Of a stretch of 6,489 nt of DNA, positions 1 to 5,886 are shown piece by piece. The translations under genes and the position numbers were made by a program. The stretch comes from Ruminococcus sp. (GTDB lineage Bacteria; Bacillota; Clostridia; Oscillospirales; Ruminococcaceae): positions 1 to 6,489 of the forward strand of contig JAGAQS010000047.1 in the NCBI GenBank assembly GCA_017622635.1, read 5' to 3'. The notes beneath the pieces were generated by a model. It was given only the letters and a program-made list of their open reading frames with translations, did no database searches and was not told the origin of the DNA. Position 1 is the first letter of the stretch. Each line of letters starts with the position of its first letter.

Positions 1-1
1 C

Positions 2-619
2 CCTACAGCAGAGGGTTCTGTGATTCAGGGGGCAAATATCCGTGCCTTGTCTGTCGGAGTTACTACAGATAAAATTTTTGACATGGTTGTTGAATTGCGT
101 AAATTTGTTAAAGTTCCTATGGTGTTCATGACATATGCAAACGTTGTATTTTCCTATGGCTCGGAACGTTTCATGAAAAAATGCGTAGAAACGGGAATTG
201 ACGGAATTATAGTTCCTGATGTACCGTTTGAGGAAAAAGAAGAGTTTTCAGGATATGCGAAAAAATATGACATTGACTTTATTTCTCTCATTGCTCCTAC
301 TTCCGAAAACAGAATATCAATGATTGCAAAAGAGGCAGAGGGTTTTATATACGTTGTTTCCAGTCTCGGTGTTACGGGTACAAGAAGTGAAATAACAACA
401 AATATCGGCGATATTGTTTCGGTTATCCGTGAAAATACTGATATTCCGTGTGCTGTCGGATTCGGAATTTCCACGCCTGAACAGGCTGCAAAAATGGCAG
501 GACTTTCAGACGGTGCTATAGTAGGCTCGGCAATTATAAAAATTATCGGAAAATACGGCAAGGATTCACCGAAATATGTCGGCGAGTACATAAAGAGCAT
601 GAAAGACGCTTTGAGATAA
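2..619 (+). CDS. trpA: Tryptophan synthase alpha chain, 5'-truncated by window edge
   Basis: This is the cytoplasmic alpha subunit of tryptophan synthase. It cleaves indole-3-glycerol phosphate to indole and glyceraldehyde 3-phosphate and passes indole to the TrpB subunit. The reading frame is already open at base 2 with PTAEGSVIQ, which matches the segment just after the catalytic Asp of the family's SDP motif. The GTG at base 20 is therefore an internal Val codon and not a start. About 205 residues are visible, so roughly 60 N-terminal residues, including the catalytic Glu and Asp, lie upstream. Family landmarks in the visible part are MTYANVV (about residues 43-49), the phosphate-loop segment SSLGVTG (about 120-126), GFGISTPEQ (about 153-161) and GSAIIKII (about 175-182). 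It ends in TAA just before a terminator, so it is probably the last gene of a trp operon. Family assignment is very secure; the operon is inferred because nothing upstream is visible. Confidence 0.97.
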   Translation, partial: PTAEGSVIQGANIRALSVGVTTDKIFDMVVELRKFVKVPMVFMTYANVVFSYGSERFMKKCVETGIDGIIVPDVPFEEKEEFSGYAKKYDIDFISLIAPTSENRISMIAKEAEGFIYVVSSLGVTGTRSEITTNIGDIVSVIRENTDIPCAVGFGISTPEQAAKMAGLSDGAIVGSAIIKIIGKYGKDSPKYVGEYIKSMKDALR

Positions 620-626
620 TATAACA

Positions 627-660
627 AAAATCCCCTTGTTACAGGGGATTTTATTTTTTT
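627..660. terminator. Intrinsic terminator between convergent trpA and esterase
   Basis: A perfect 10-bp stem (AAAATCCCCT at 627-636, AGGGGATTTT at 643-652) closes a 6-base loop and is followed on the plus strand by A and seven Ts. It starts 7 bases after the trpA stop. On the minus strand the same hairpin lies directly downstream of the esterase stop codon, with a weaker T-rich tail, so it may serve both converging genes. The esterase stop codon overlaps the distal end of the T run. Confidence 0.9.
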
Positions 661-1813
661 ATGCGATTGATATTGTCTGACCGTTGTATTTTATTGTGGT
701 TGGTTCGGTATCGTCATCTTCTTCAATTTCGGCAATTGCACTATTTACACAACCCAAAATAATTGAATTGGACGGTTTTGAGTGTTCTTCTATAAATAAC
801 TTCCTTAACAGAGCCAAATCAAAACTGTTAAGTATGCCGTCTTTGTTTACATCATATAAAGAATAGTTTTCTTCTGTAATCTGGTGATTGGTACGTCCCA
901 TAATGTAGTTTGAAAGTGATACAAGGTCAGCTATTCTGTACGGACATTCAATTTCAGAATCTATATTTTTGTAAACAAGATATTTAAAAATAATATCTGA
1001 CCATTTTGCACCTATGTTTGTATAACCCTTTTCATTAGGGTGTACGCCGTCCTCTAAATATTTGTCTGTGGTAAGACCATTTCCCTCAAAAATACTGTAA
1101 ACGTCTGCAAATTCAACATTTTTGCCCTCGTCCTGAAGTTTGTCAACAAGTATCGGAATTGAATCATTGTATTTATCGACATAGTTATTTATTATCACGT
1201 TGAAATCTTCTGGGGTGTTGCTGTACTTTTCGTCACCGTATGCCCAGCACCAGTCATAGACCTTTACGGCATCAATGTGCGGTATTGTACTTACAAATAT
1301 AACCGTATCTTCTCTTGTGTTTTCGTCGATATAGTTTATAAGGTTTTCAAGACGGTCTGTTATTCCCTCATTGTAGGCACTCAAAATATCATTTGTACCA
1401 ATCTGTAACATAATAATATCGGGGTCGTAGGTCTGTAAATAATTTCCGTTCTGTAGAGTTTCAAGAATACCCTGTCTTGTTTCAGTTTCGTCCATGTACT
1501 GAATGGCATATCCGCTGTAACCGCAGTGGTTGCTGTCATAGGTGCGTGTTTCGTCTTTATATTCGTAAGTTTCTGGATAGTCAGAATTAGGTCCTACCAT
1601 ATCGAAATCGTATTTTTCTCCCATGTTGAACCAGTAGCAGAAGTATTTCCTGTAACCTCCTGACGACTGATAACCGTGTGTAATTGAGTCACCTATGGGC
1701 ATGATTTTAATCGGTTCGTTTGTGGGTGTTTCTTCCTCTGCAACGGCAACGGTCGGTACAAGCGTAAACGCCATAGTTACCGCTGATATAAGGGACAGGA
1801 TTTTTCTTTTCAT
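659..1813 (-). CDS. Secreted SGNH/GDSL carbohydrate esterase (CE3-like) with C-terminal dockerin-like module
   Basis: This 384-residue protein is predicted to be an extracellular esterase that removes acetyl groups from plant polysaccharides such as acetylated xylan. The N-terminus is a signal peptide with a basic start (MKRK), a hydrophobic core and a probable cut after AVA at about residue 25. The SGNH catalytic landmarks are all present: GDSIT with nucleophile Ser43, Gly98/Gly101 in the HCGYSG segment, GTND at 139-142, and DGVHP with Asp255 and His258. The pattern KIMPIGDSIT...GGYR...GTND...DGVHPN resembles CE3 acetylxylan esterases of rumen bacteria. Residues about 290-343 are dockerin-like: a first helix unit (ADLVSLSNYIMGR) and a second unit with a calcium loop (DVNKDGILNSFD, residues 321-332). 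A tail of about 40 residues with an acidic patch (EIEEDDDTE) follows. The ATG is supported by AAAGGAG 9 bases upstream. The gene is cotranscribed with the small gene before it. The fold is certain; the substrate is inferred. Confidence 0.88.
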   Translation of the reverse strand: MKRKILSLISAVTMAFTLVPTVAVAEEETPTNEPIKIMPIGDSITHGYQSSGGYRKYFCYWFNMGEKYDFDMVGPNSDYPETYEYKDETRTYDSNHCGYSGYAIQYMDETETRQGILETLQNGNYLQTYDPDIIMLQIGTNDILSAYNEGITDRLENLINYIDENTREDTVIFVSTIPHIDAVKVYDWCWAYGDEKYSNTPEDFNVIINNYVDKYNDSIPILVDKLQDEGKNVEFADVYSIFEGNGLTTDKYLEDGVHPNEKGYTNIGAKWSDIIFKYLVYKNIDSEIECPYRIADLVSLSNYIMGRTNHQITEENYSLYDVNKDGILNSFDLALLRKLFIEEHSKPSNSIILGCVNSAIAEIEEDDDTEPTTIKYNGQTISIA

Positions 1814-1815
1814 TG

Positions 1816-2151
1816 CTATCTACTCCTTTTTAATGAATTTATCCATTTAATTATTGTGGATTTTATATTGTGGTCTTTTATTTTGTTGATGTCAAGATAT
1901 TCTGAATAGAGATTTTTCCATTCTGTCGGGAATAATTCGTAACTCCACGCTCCGTCGTCGGAATATATGAAACCGTCTGTTTCCTGAGCGATAGCCATTG
2001 CGACAAATCCGTAAAACAAACTTACAACAGCAGGTTGACCGACAGTGCGTTTAATCTGCCATAAATAACCGATTTTTCTGTTTTTCAGTATGGAGCTTCT
2101 GAATTCGGGTATATTGTCATTTGTCGGATAAATTTCAAAGCTTGTACTCAT
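1816..2151 (-). CDS. Small hypothetical protein, first gene of the esterase operon
   Basis: This 111-residue protein is not one I can name. It has no signal peptide or clear membrane span, so it is probably cytoplasmic. Two parts are visible. A short N-terminal piece (MSTSFEIYPTND) is followed by a denser block at residues 37-75: VGQPAVV, then an Ala/aromatic-rich helix (YGFVAMAIAQ), then TDGFIYSDDGAW and a Phe-Pro. The C-terminus is lysine-rich and probably helical. The SDDGAW block with its preceding helix resembles, from memory, small uncharacterised proteins annotated as hypothetical or immunity-like. I cannot verify this here, and no toxin gene is visible beside it. Translation starts at an ATG with AAAGGA 10 bases upstream and a near-consensus promoter behind it. 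The TAG stop is 2 bases before the esterase ATG, so the two genes are almost certainly cotranscribed and translationally linked. That it is a real gene is well supported; its function is unknown. Confidence 0.8.
   Translation of the reverse strand: MSTSFEIYPTNDNIPEFRSSILKNRKIGYLWQIKRTVGQPAVVSLFYGFVAMAIAQETDGFIYSDDGAWSYELFPTEWKNLYSEYLDINKIKDHNIKSTIIKWINSLKRSR
1823..1829 (-). promoter_or_regulatory. Esterase ribosome binding site inside the upstream gene
   Basis: AAAGGAG on the minus strand, 9 bases before the esterase ATG, lies within the last codons (Lys-Arg-Ser) of the 111-residue gene. Ribosomes finishing that gene pass over this site, which supports translational coupling of the pair. Confidence 0.75.
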
Positions 2152-2184
2152 TTTATAATTATCCTTTCAATAATTCTCATATTT

Positions 2185-2213
2185 ATTTTAACATTTATTG
2201 AATATTATGTCAA
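2185..2213 (-). promoter_or_regulatory. Sigma-A-type promoter for the small gene-esterase operon
   Basis: On the minus strand a perfect -35 TTGACA (2213-2208) is followed by a 17-base spacer and TAAAAT (2190-2185). The spacer ends in TGT, giving an extended -10 (TGnTAAAAT). Transcription would start near 2178, leaving a leader of about 25 bases with the AAAGGA ribosome binding site at 2167-2162. Confidence 0.85.
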
Positions 2214-2217
2214 TAAA
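2194..2217. promoter_or_regulatory. Perfect inverted repeat over the minus-strand -35, possible operator
   Basis: TTTATTGA (2194-2201) and TCAATAAA (2210-2217) are exact reverse complements separated by 8 bases, a centre-to-centre distance of 16 bases. The repeat covers the whole -35 and most of the spacer of the minus-strand promoter, where a bound regulator would block RNA polymerase. Because it lies upstream of the transcription start, it would act as DNA rather than as an RNA hairpin. The region is very AT-rich, so a chance palindrome remains possible. It does not match a regulator site I can name. Confidence 0.4.
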
Positions 2218-2245
2218 AAAATTCAGGTTATCTGTGACAAACATA

Positions 2246-2275
2246 TTGTATTTTGGTGGGAAAGTATGGTATAAT
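2246..2275 (+). promoter_or_regulatory. Promoter for adhE with extended -10
   Basis: The -10 is a perfect TATAAT (2270-2275) preceded by TGG, an extended -10. A weak -35 (TTGTAT, 2246-2251) sits 18 bases upstream, matching consensus at only three positions. The weak -35 with a strong extended -10 is typical of a promoter that can be regulated. The expected start is near 2282, giving an adhE leader of about 73 bases. The -10 is also flanked by GTAT (2264-2267) and ATAC (2276-2279), a short interrupted dyad. Confidence 0.75.
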
Positions 2276-2298
2276 ATACACAGTGAGGATATTTTTTT

Positions 2299-2319
2299 AC
2301 GGAAGTACAAAACTTCTGT
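2299..2319 (+). promoter_or_regulatory. Small hairpin in the adhE leader
   Basis: In the predicted adhE transcript ACGGAAGT (2299-2306) can pair with ACTTCTGT (2312-2319) across a 5-base loop, with one G-U pair. No T run follows, so it is not a terminator. The ribosome binding site lies 25 bases downstream and is not enclosed. It might stabilise the transcript or bind a regulator, or it may have no role. Confidence 0.35.
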
Positions 2320-2343
2320 GCATCTTCACAAATAAAGTGTACT

Positions 2344-2348
2344 GGAGG
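2344..2348 (+). promoter_or_regulatory. adhE ribosome binding site, fixes the start at 2355
   Basis: GGAGG lies 6 bases before the ATG at 2355. The open frame extends upstream to an ATG at 2253, but that codon lies upstream of the -10 of the promoter and would add 34 residues with no family counterpart. Translation therefore starts at 2355. Confidence 0.9.
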
Positions 2349-2354
2349 AATAGT

Positions 2355-4991
2355 ATGGAGAATAGAAACTATGAAATTGTTGACAGCGTTGAAATGCTTG
2401 AAAAAGCCGTTGAACGTGTACGTAAAGCACAGAAAATTTTTTCGTCTTACAGTCAGGAGCAGGTGGACAGGATTTTCCGTGAGGCTTCCCTTGCGGTCAA
2501 CAAGGAACGTATTTCCCTTGCAAAGCTTGCTGTTGAGGAAACGGGAATGGGAATAGTTGAAGATAAAGTGATTAAGAATCACTATGCTTCCGAGTACATT
2601 TACAACAAGTACAGATATACTAAAACCTGTGGAGTTATAGAGGAAAACAAGGCTTATGGTACTAAAAGAATCGCCGAGCCGATTGGTGTTATTGCGGCGG
2701 TAATCCCGACAACAAACCCCACTTCAACGGCTATATTCAAGGCGTTGCTTGCTTTAAAGACAAGAAACGGCATTGTAATAAGTCCGCACCCGAGAGCAAA
2801 GAAATGTACAATTGAAGCATCTAAAATAATTCTTGAAGCGGCTGTCAGGGCAGGTGCACCCGAAAATATAATTGCGTGGATAGATGTACCGAGTCTTGAA
2901 ATGACTAATTTTATAATGCGTGAAGCCGACATCATACTTGCGACAGGCGGTCCGGGCATGGTTCGTGCGGCATATTCAAGCGGAAAGCCTGCTATTGGTG
3001 TAGGTGCAGGAAATACGCCTGCAATTATTGACGATTCGGCGGACATTGTTCTTGCTGTCAATTCAATTATTCATTCAAAGGTTTTTGACAACGGTATGAT
3101 TTGTGCGTCCGAACAGTCAACGATTATACTTGAAAGTATCTATGATAAAGTAAAGGCTGAATTTTTGTCAAGGGGTTGCTACTTCCTCAATGATGAGGAA
3201 AAGGACAAAGTACGCAGGACTATTTTAATAAACGGTTCACTCAATGCGAAGATAGTCGGACAGAGTGCCTATAAAATTGCCGAAATGGCAGGTGTAAACG
3301 TTCCTGACGGAACAAAAATCCTGATAGGCGAAGTGGAAAGCACTGAACTTTCAGAAGAATTTGCACACGAAAAACTTTCCCCCGTTCTTGCAATGTATAA
3401 AGCAACCGATATTCAGGACGCTTTTTCAAAGGCTGAAAAGCTTATAGCTGACGGCGGTTACGGTCATACGTCGTCTATTTATCTTGACATTAAAACACAG
3501 CAGAAAAAGCTTGAAGAATTTCAGAACCGTATGAAAACGGGTCGTATTCTTGTTAATACTCCGTCGTCACAGGGAGGTATAGGTGACCTGTATAATTTTG
3601 ACCTTGCACCGTCACTTACACTGGGCTGTGGTTCATGGGGAGGAAATTCCGTAAGTGAAAACGTCGGTGTAAAGCATCTTCTTAATATAAAAACCGTTGC
3701 CGAAAGGAGAGAAAATATGCTGTGGTTCAGAACGCCTGAAAAAATTTACATGAAACGTGGATGTCTGCCCGTTGCACTTGACGAACTCGGTACGGTTATG
3801 AACAAAAAACGTGCTTTTATAGTTACGGACGGATTCCTTTATGAAAACGGTTATACAAAGTCAATTATCGACAAGCTTGACAAAATGGGAATACAACACG
3901 CTGTTTTCTTTGACGTTGAACCCGACCCGACTCTTGAATGTGCGGAAAACGGTGCAAAACAGATGACATCTTTCAGACCTGACGTTATAATTGCTGTCGG
4001 CGGAGGTTCTGCAATGGACGCAGCAAAAATTATGTGGGTTCTCTACGAACACCCCGAAGCCGATTTCATGGATATGGCTATGCGTTTTATGGATATAAGA
4101 AAAAGAGTGTATACGTTTCAGAAAATGGGCGAAAAGGCTTATTTTGTCGCAATTCCCACTTCTGCCGGAACGGGTTCGGAAGTAACGCCGTTTGCCGTAA
4201 TTACCGACGGAAAAACGGGTTTAAAATATCCTCTTGCCGACTATGCACTTATGCCGAATATGGCAATTATTGACGTTGACTTCCATATGACCGCACCGAA
4301 AAGTCTGACTTCCGCATCAGGTATTGATGCCGTGACCCATGCTGTTGAGGCTTACACTTCAATGATGGCTACCGATTTTACAGACGGTCTTGCACTCAGA
4401 GCGTTGAAAATCATATTTGAATATCTGCCACAGGCTTACGAGGACGGCGAAAACAATCCTGTCGCAAGAGAAAAAATGGCAAACGCCGCTACTATGGCAG
4501 GTATGGCTTTTGCAAATGCGTTTCTTGGTGTCTGTCACTCTATGGCACATAAACTCGGTTCGTTCCACCACCTTCCGCACGGTATAGCTAACGCCCTGTT
4601 AATAGAGGACGTTATACGTTTTAATGCTTCTCCCGTACCTGCAAGAATGGGGACTTTCTCACAGTACGGTTATCCGTATACACTTGAACGCTATGCGGAA
4701 ATTGCGGATACTCTCGGTCTTGGCGGTAACAGTGACAGTGAAAAGCTTGAAAATCTCATAAGTGCAATAAGGGAACTGCGTCACAAAATCGGTATAAAGG
4801 ACACTATAGCCGAATATGGCATTGACGAAAAATATTTCCTTGACCGTCTCGACGAAATGACGGAGCAGGCTTTTGATGACCAGTGTACAGGTACAAACCC
4901 ACGTTATCCGCTTATGAGTGAAATAAAACAGATGTATCTTAATGCTTATTACGGAAAGACTTTTGAAGAAAAGTCGTATCCCGTCAGCTGA
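2355..4991 (+). CDS. adhE: Bifunctional acetaldehyde-CoA/alcohol dehydrogenase AdhE
   Basis: AdhE converts acetyl-CoA to acetaldehyde and then to ethanol, oxidising two NADH. It is a main cytoplasmic electron sink in fermenting anaerobes, and known homologues assemble into helical filaments (spirosomes). With the start at 2355 the protein has 878 residues, normal for the family. The N-terminal aldehyde dehydrogenase half (about 1-440) carries the catalytic Cys250 in DNGMICASEQS, with ATGGPGMV (196-203) and GVGAGNTP (215-222) nearby. The C-terminal iron-dependent alcohol dehydrogenase half (about 455-870) has the nucleotide-binding segment GGGSAMDAAK (549-558). The expected iron ligands are present: Asp658 and His662 (GIDAVTH), His728 (CHSMAH) and His742 (LPHG). 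Both active sites look intact, so the protein should be functional. The gene has its own promoter, and a kinase-like gene follows 15 bases after its stop. Redox control is common for adhE genes, but I see no convincing Rex site here. Confidence 0.98.
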   Translation: MENRNYEIVDSVEMLEKAVERVRKAQKIFSSYSQEQVDRIFREASLAVNKERISLAKLAVEETGMGIVEDKVIKNHYASEYIYNKYRYTKTCGVIEENKAYGTKRIAEPIGVIAAVIPTTNPTSTAIFKALLALKTRNGIVISPHPRAKKCTIEASKIILEAAVRAGAPENIIAWIDVPSLEMTNFIMREADIILATGGPGMVRAAYSSGKPAIGVGAGNTPAIIDDSADIVLAVNSIIHSKVFDNGMICASEQSTIILESIYDKVKAEFLSRGCYFLNDEEKDKVRRTILINGSLNAKIVGQSAYKIAEMAGVNVPDGTKILIGEVESTELSEEFAHEKLSPVLAMYKATDIQDAFSKAEKLIADGGYGHTSSIYLDIKTQQKKLEEFQNRMKTGRILVNTPSSQGGIGDLYNFDLAPSLTLGCGSWGGNSVSENVGVKHLLNIKTVAERRENMLWFRTPEKIYMKRGCLPVALDELGTVMNKKRAFIVTDGFLYENGYTKSIIDKLDKMGIQHAVFFDVEPDPTLECAENGAKQMTSFRPDVIIAVGGGSAMDAAKIMWVLYEHPEADFMDMAMRFMDIRKRVYTFQKMGEKAYFVAIPTSAGTGSEVTPFAVITDGKTGLKYPLADYALMPNMAIIDVDFHMTAPKSLTSASGIDAVTHAVEAYTSMMATDFTDGLALRALKIIFEYLPQAYEDGENNPVAREKMANAATMAGMAFANAFLGVCHSMAHKLGSFHHLPHGIANALLIEDVIRFNASPVPARMGTFSQYGYPYTLERYAEIADTLGLGGNSDSEKLENLISAIRELRHKIGIKDTIAEYGIDEKYFLDRLDEMTEQAFDDQCTGTNPRYPLMSEIKQMYLNAYYGKTFEEKSYPVS

Positions 4992-5006
4992 ATGGAGGGT
5001 TGAAAA

Positions 5007-5756
5007 ATGAATAACGAAAATATAATTGCTGAAAGAATCAACAAAAAAATTTATCGTGACGGTGATAAGGTTGTAAAGCTTTTCAATGAGGATTATTCAA
5101 GGTCGGACGTTCTTAATGAATCACTCAATCATGCACGTGCGGAGGAAACGGGTCTTAACATTCCTGAACTTTATGAAGTTACAAGAATTGACGGAAAATG
5201 GGCGATTATCATGGAATATATAGAGGGTGAAAACCTTGCTGATTTAATCGCCTCAAATCCTGCAAAGTACGGCGAATATATGAATCTGTTTGTTGACATA
5301 CAGCTTGAAATACAGTCAAAACGTTCTCCTCTGCTCAGTCAGTTAAAAGACAAGATGAACAGAAAAATAAGTCTTACCGAACTTGATGATACAACAAAAT
5401 ACGAACTTTATACACGTATCGCAAGTTTTCCCGAACACCATAAACTTTGTCACGGTGACTATACGCCGTCAAATGTCATAATCAGACCCGACGGAACACC
5501 CTATATACTTGACTGGGCACACGCTACACAGGGAAATGCTTCCGCCGATGCGGCAAGAACCTATCTTACTTTTTGTCTTAAAGGAAATATTGAGGGTGCG
5601 GAAAAATACCTTGAACTTTTCTGCAACAAAAGCAATACCGCAAAAAAATACGTTCAGTCATGGTGTCCGATTGTTGCGGCTTCACAGTCTGTAAAGAAGA
5701 ACTGTAAAGAGCGTGATATTCTGCTTTCGTGGGTAAATGTTGTTGACTATTCATAA
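5007..5756 (+). CDS. Aminoglycoside phosphotransferase/choline kinase-fold protein
   Basis: This is a complete 249-residue protein with the small-molecule kinase (APH-like) fold, predicted cytoplasmic. The N-terminal lobe has the likely ATP-binding Lys24 in KVVKLF and a following helix rich in Glu (Glu38, Glu46, Glu47) that could supply the paired acid. MEYIEGENL (69-77) is the hinge. The catalytic loop is CHGDYTPSN (148-156), with Asp151 as expected base and Asn156 for metal binding. The ILDW segment (167-170) supplies the second metal-binding Asp169. All key residues are intact, so it is probably an active phosphotransferase. Its substrate is unknown, and nothing ties it to antibiotic resistance. 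It may belong to the group labelled TIGR02172, recalled from memory. A strong GGAGGG lies 7 bases before the ATG, and the gene begins 15 bases after adhE with no terminator between them, so the two are probably cotranscribed. The fold is secure; the role is unknown. Confidence 0.9.
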   Translation: MNNENIIAERINKKIYRDGDKVVKLFNEDYSRSDVLNESLNHARAEETGLNIPELYEVTRIDGKWAIIMEYIEGENLADLIASNPAKYGEYMNLFVDIQLEIQSKRSPLLSQLKDKMNRKISLTELDDTTKYELYTRIASFPEHHKLCHGDYTPSNVIIRPDGTPYILDWAHATQGNASADAARTYLTFCLKGNIEGAEKYLELFCNKSNTAKKYVQSWCPIVAASQSVKKNCKERDILLSWVNVVDYS

Positions 5757-5762
5757 TTTCAA

Positions 5763-5796
5763 AAGGACAGGCGGAAAACCTGTCCTTATTTTTTTT
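5763..5796 (+). terminator. Intrinsic terminator of the adhE-kinase operon
   Basis: A perfect 9-bp stem (AAGGACAGG at 5763-5771, CCTGTCCTT at 5779-5787) closes a 7-base loop and is followed, after one A, by eight Ts. It begins 6 bases after the kinase stop codon. It separates the adhE operon from the lipoprotein gene downstream. Confidence 0.95.
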
Positions 5797-5818
5797 GAAT
5801 ATATTTTGACCTTTTATA

Positions 5819-5847
5819 TTGAAATAAGAAAAAATAAGTGATATAAT
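5819..5847 (+). promoter_or_regulatory. Sigma-A-type promoter for the lipoprotein gene
   Basis: TTGAAA (5819-5824) and a perfect TATAAT (5842-5847) are separated by 17 bases. TGA directly precedes the -10, making it an extended -10. The expected start near 5854 leaves a leader of about 33 bases containing AGGAGGA (5876-5882) before the ATG at 5887. The upstream TTGACC (5806-5811) is too far from the -10 to be the -35. Confidence 0.85.
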
Positions 5848-5886
5848 ATATTATTATAGTATATAAAGTGAAATGAGGAGGATTTT

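Noticed and set aside
20..22. GTG as a start codon for trpA
   Set aside because: The frame is open upstream to the window edge and encodes PTAEGS, which matches the TrpA family, so the codon is internal.
2232..2250. Rex-type redox operator upstream of adhE (CTGTGACAAACATATTGTA)
   Set aside because: It has TTGT/ACAA-like pieces but lacks the symmetric TTGTTAA-N4-TTAACAA arrangement expected for Rex.
2253..2354. 34-residue N-terminal extension of AdhE
   Set aside because: It would begin upstream of the -10, has no good ribosome binding site and is unlike the family. ATG 2355 with GGAGG fits.
2223..2582. Minus-strand reading frame across the adhE promoter and 5' end
   Set aside because: It overlaps adhE antisense and has no family resemblance; it also lacks a convincing ribosome binding site.
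5007..5756. Antibiotic resistance gene
   Set aside because: The APH fold is shared by many housekeeping kinases. Nothing in the sequence or context points to an aminoglycoside substrate, and there is no mobile element nearby.
5806..5811. TTGACC as the -35 of the lipoprotein promoter
   Set aside because: It is 30 bases from the TATAAT. TTGAAA at 5819 gives the correct 17-base spacing.
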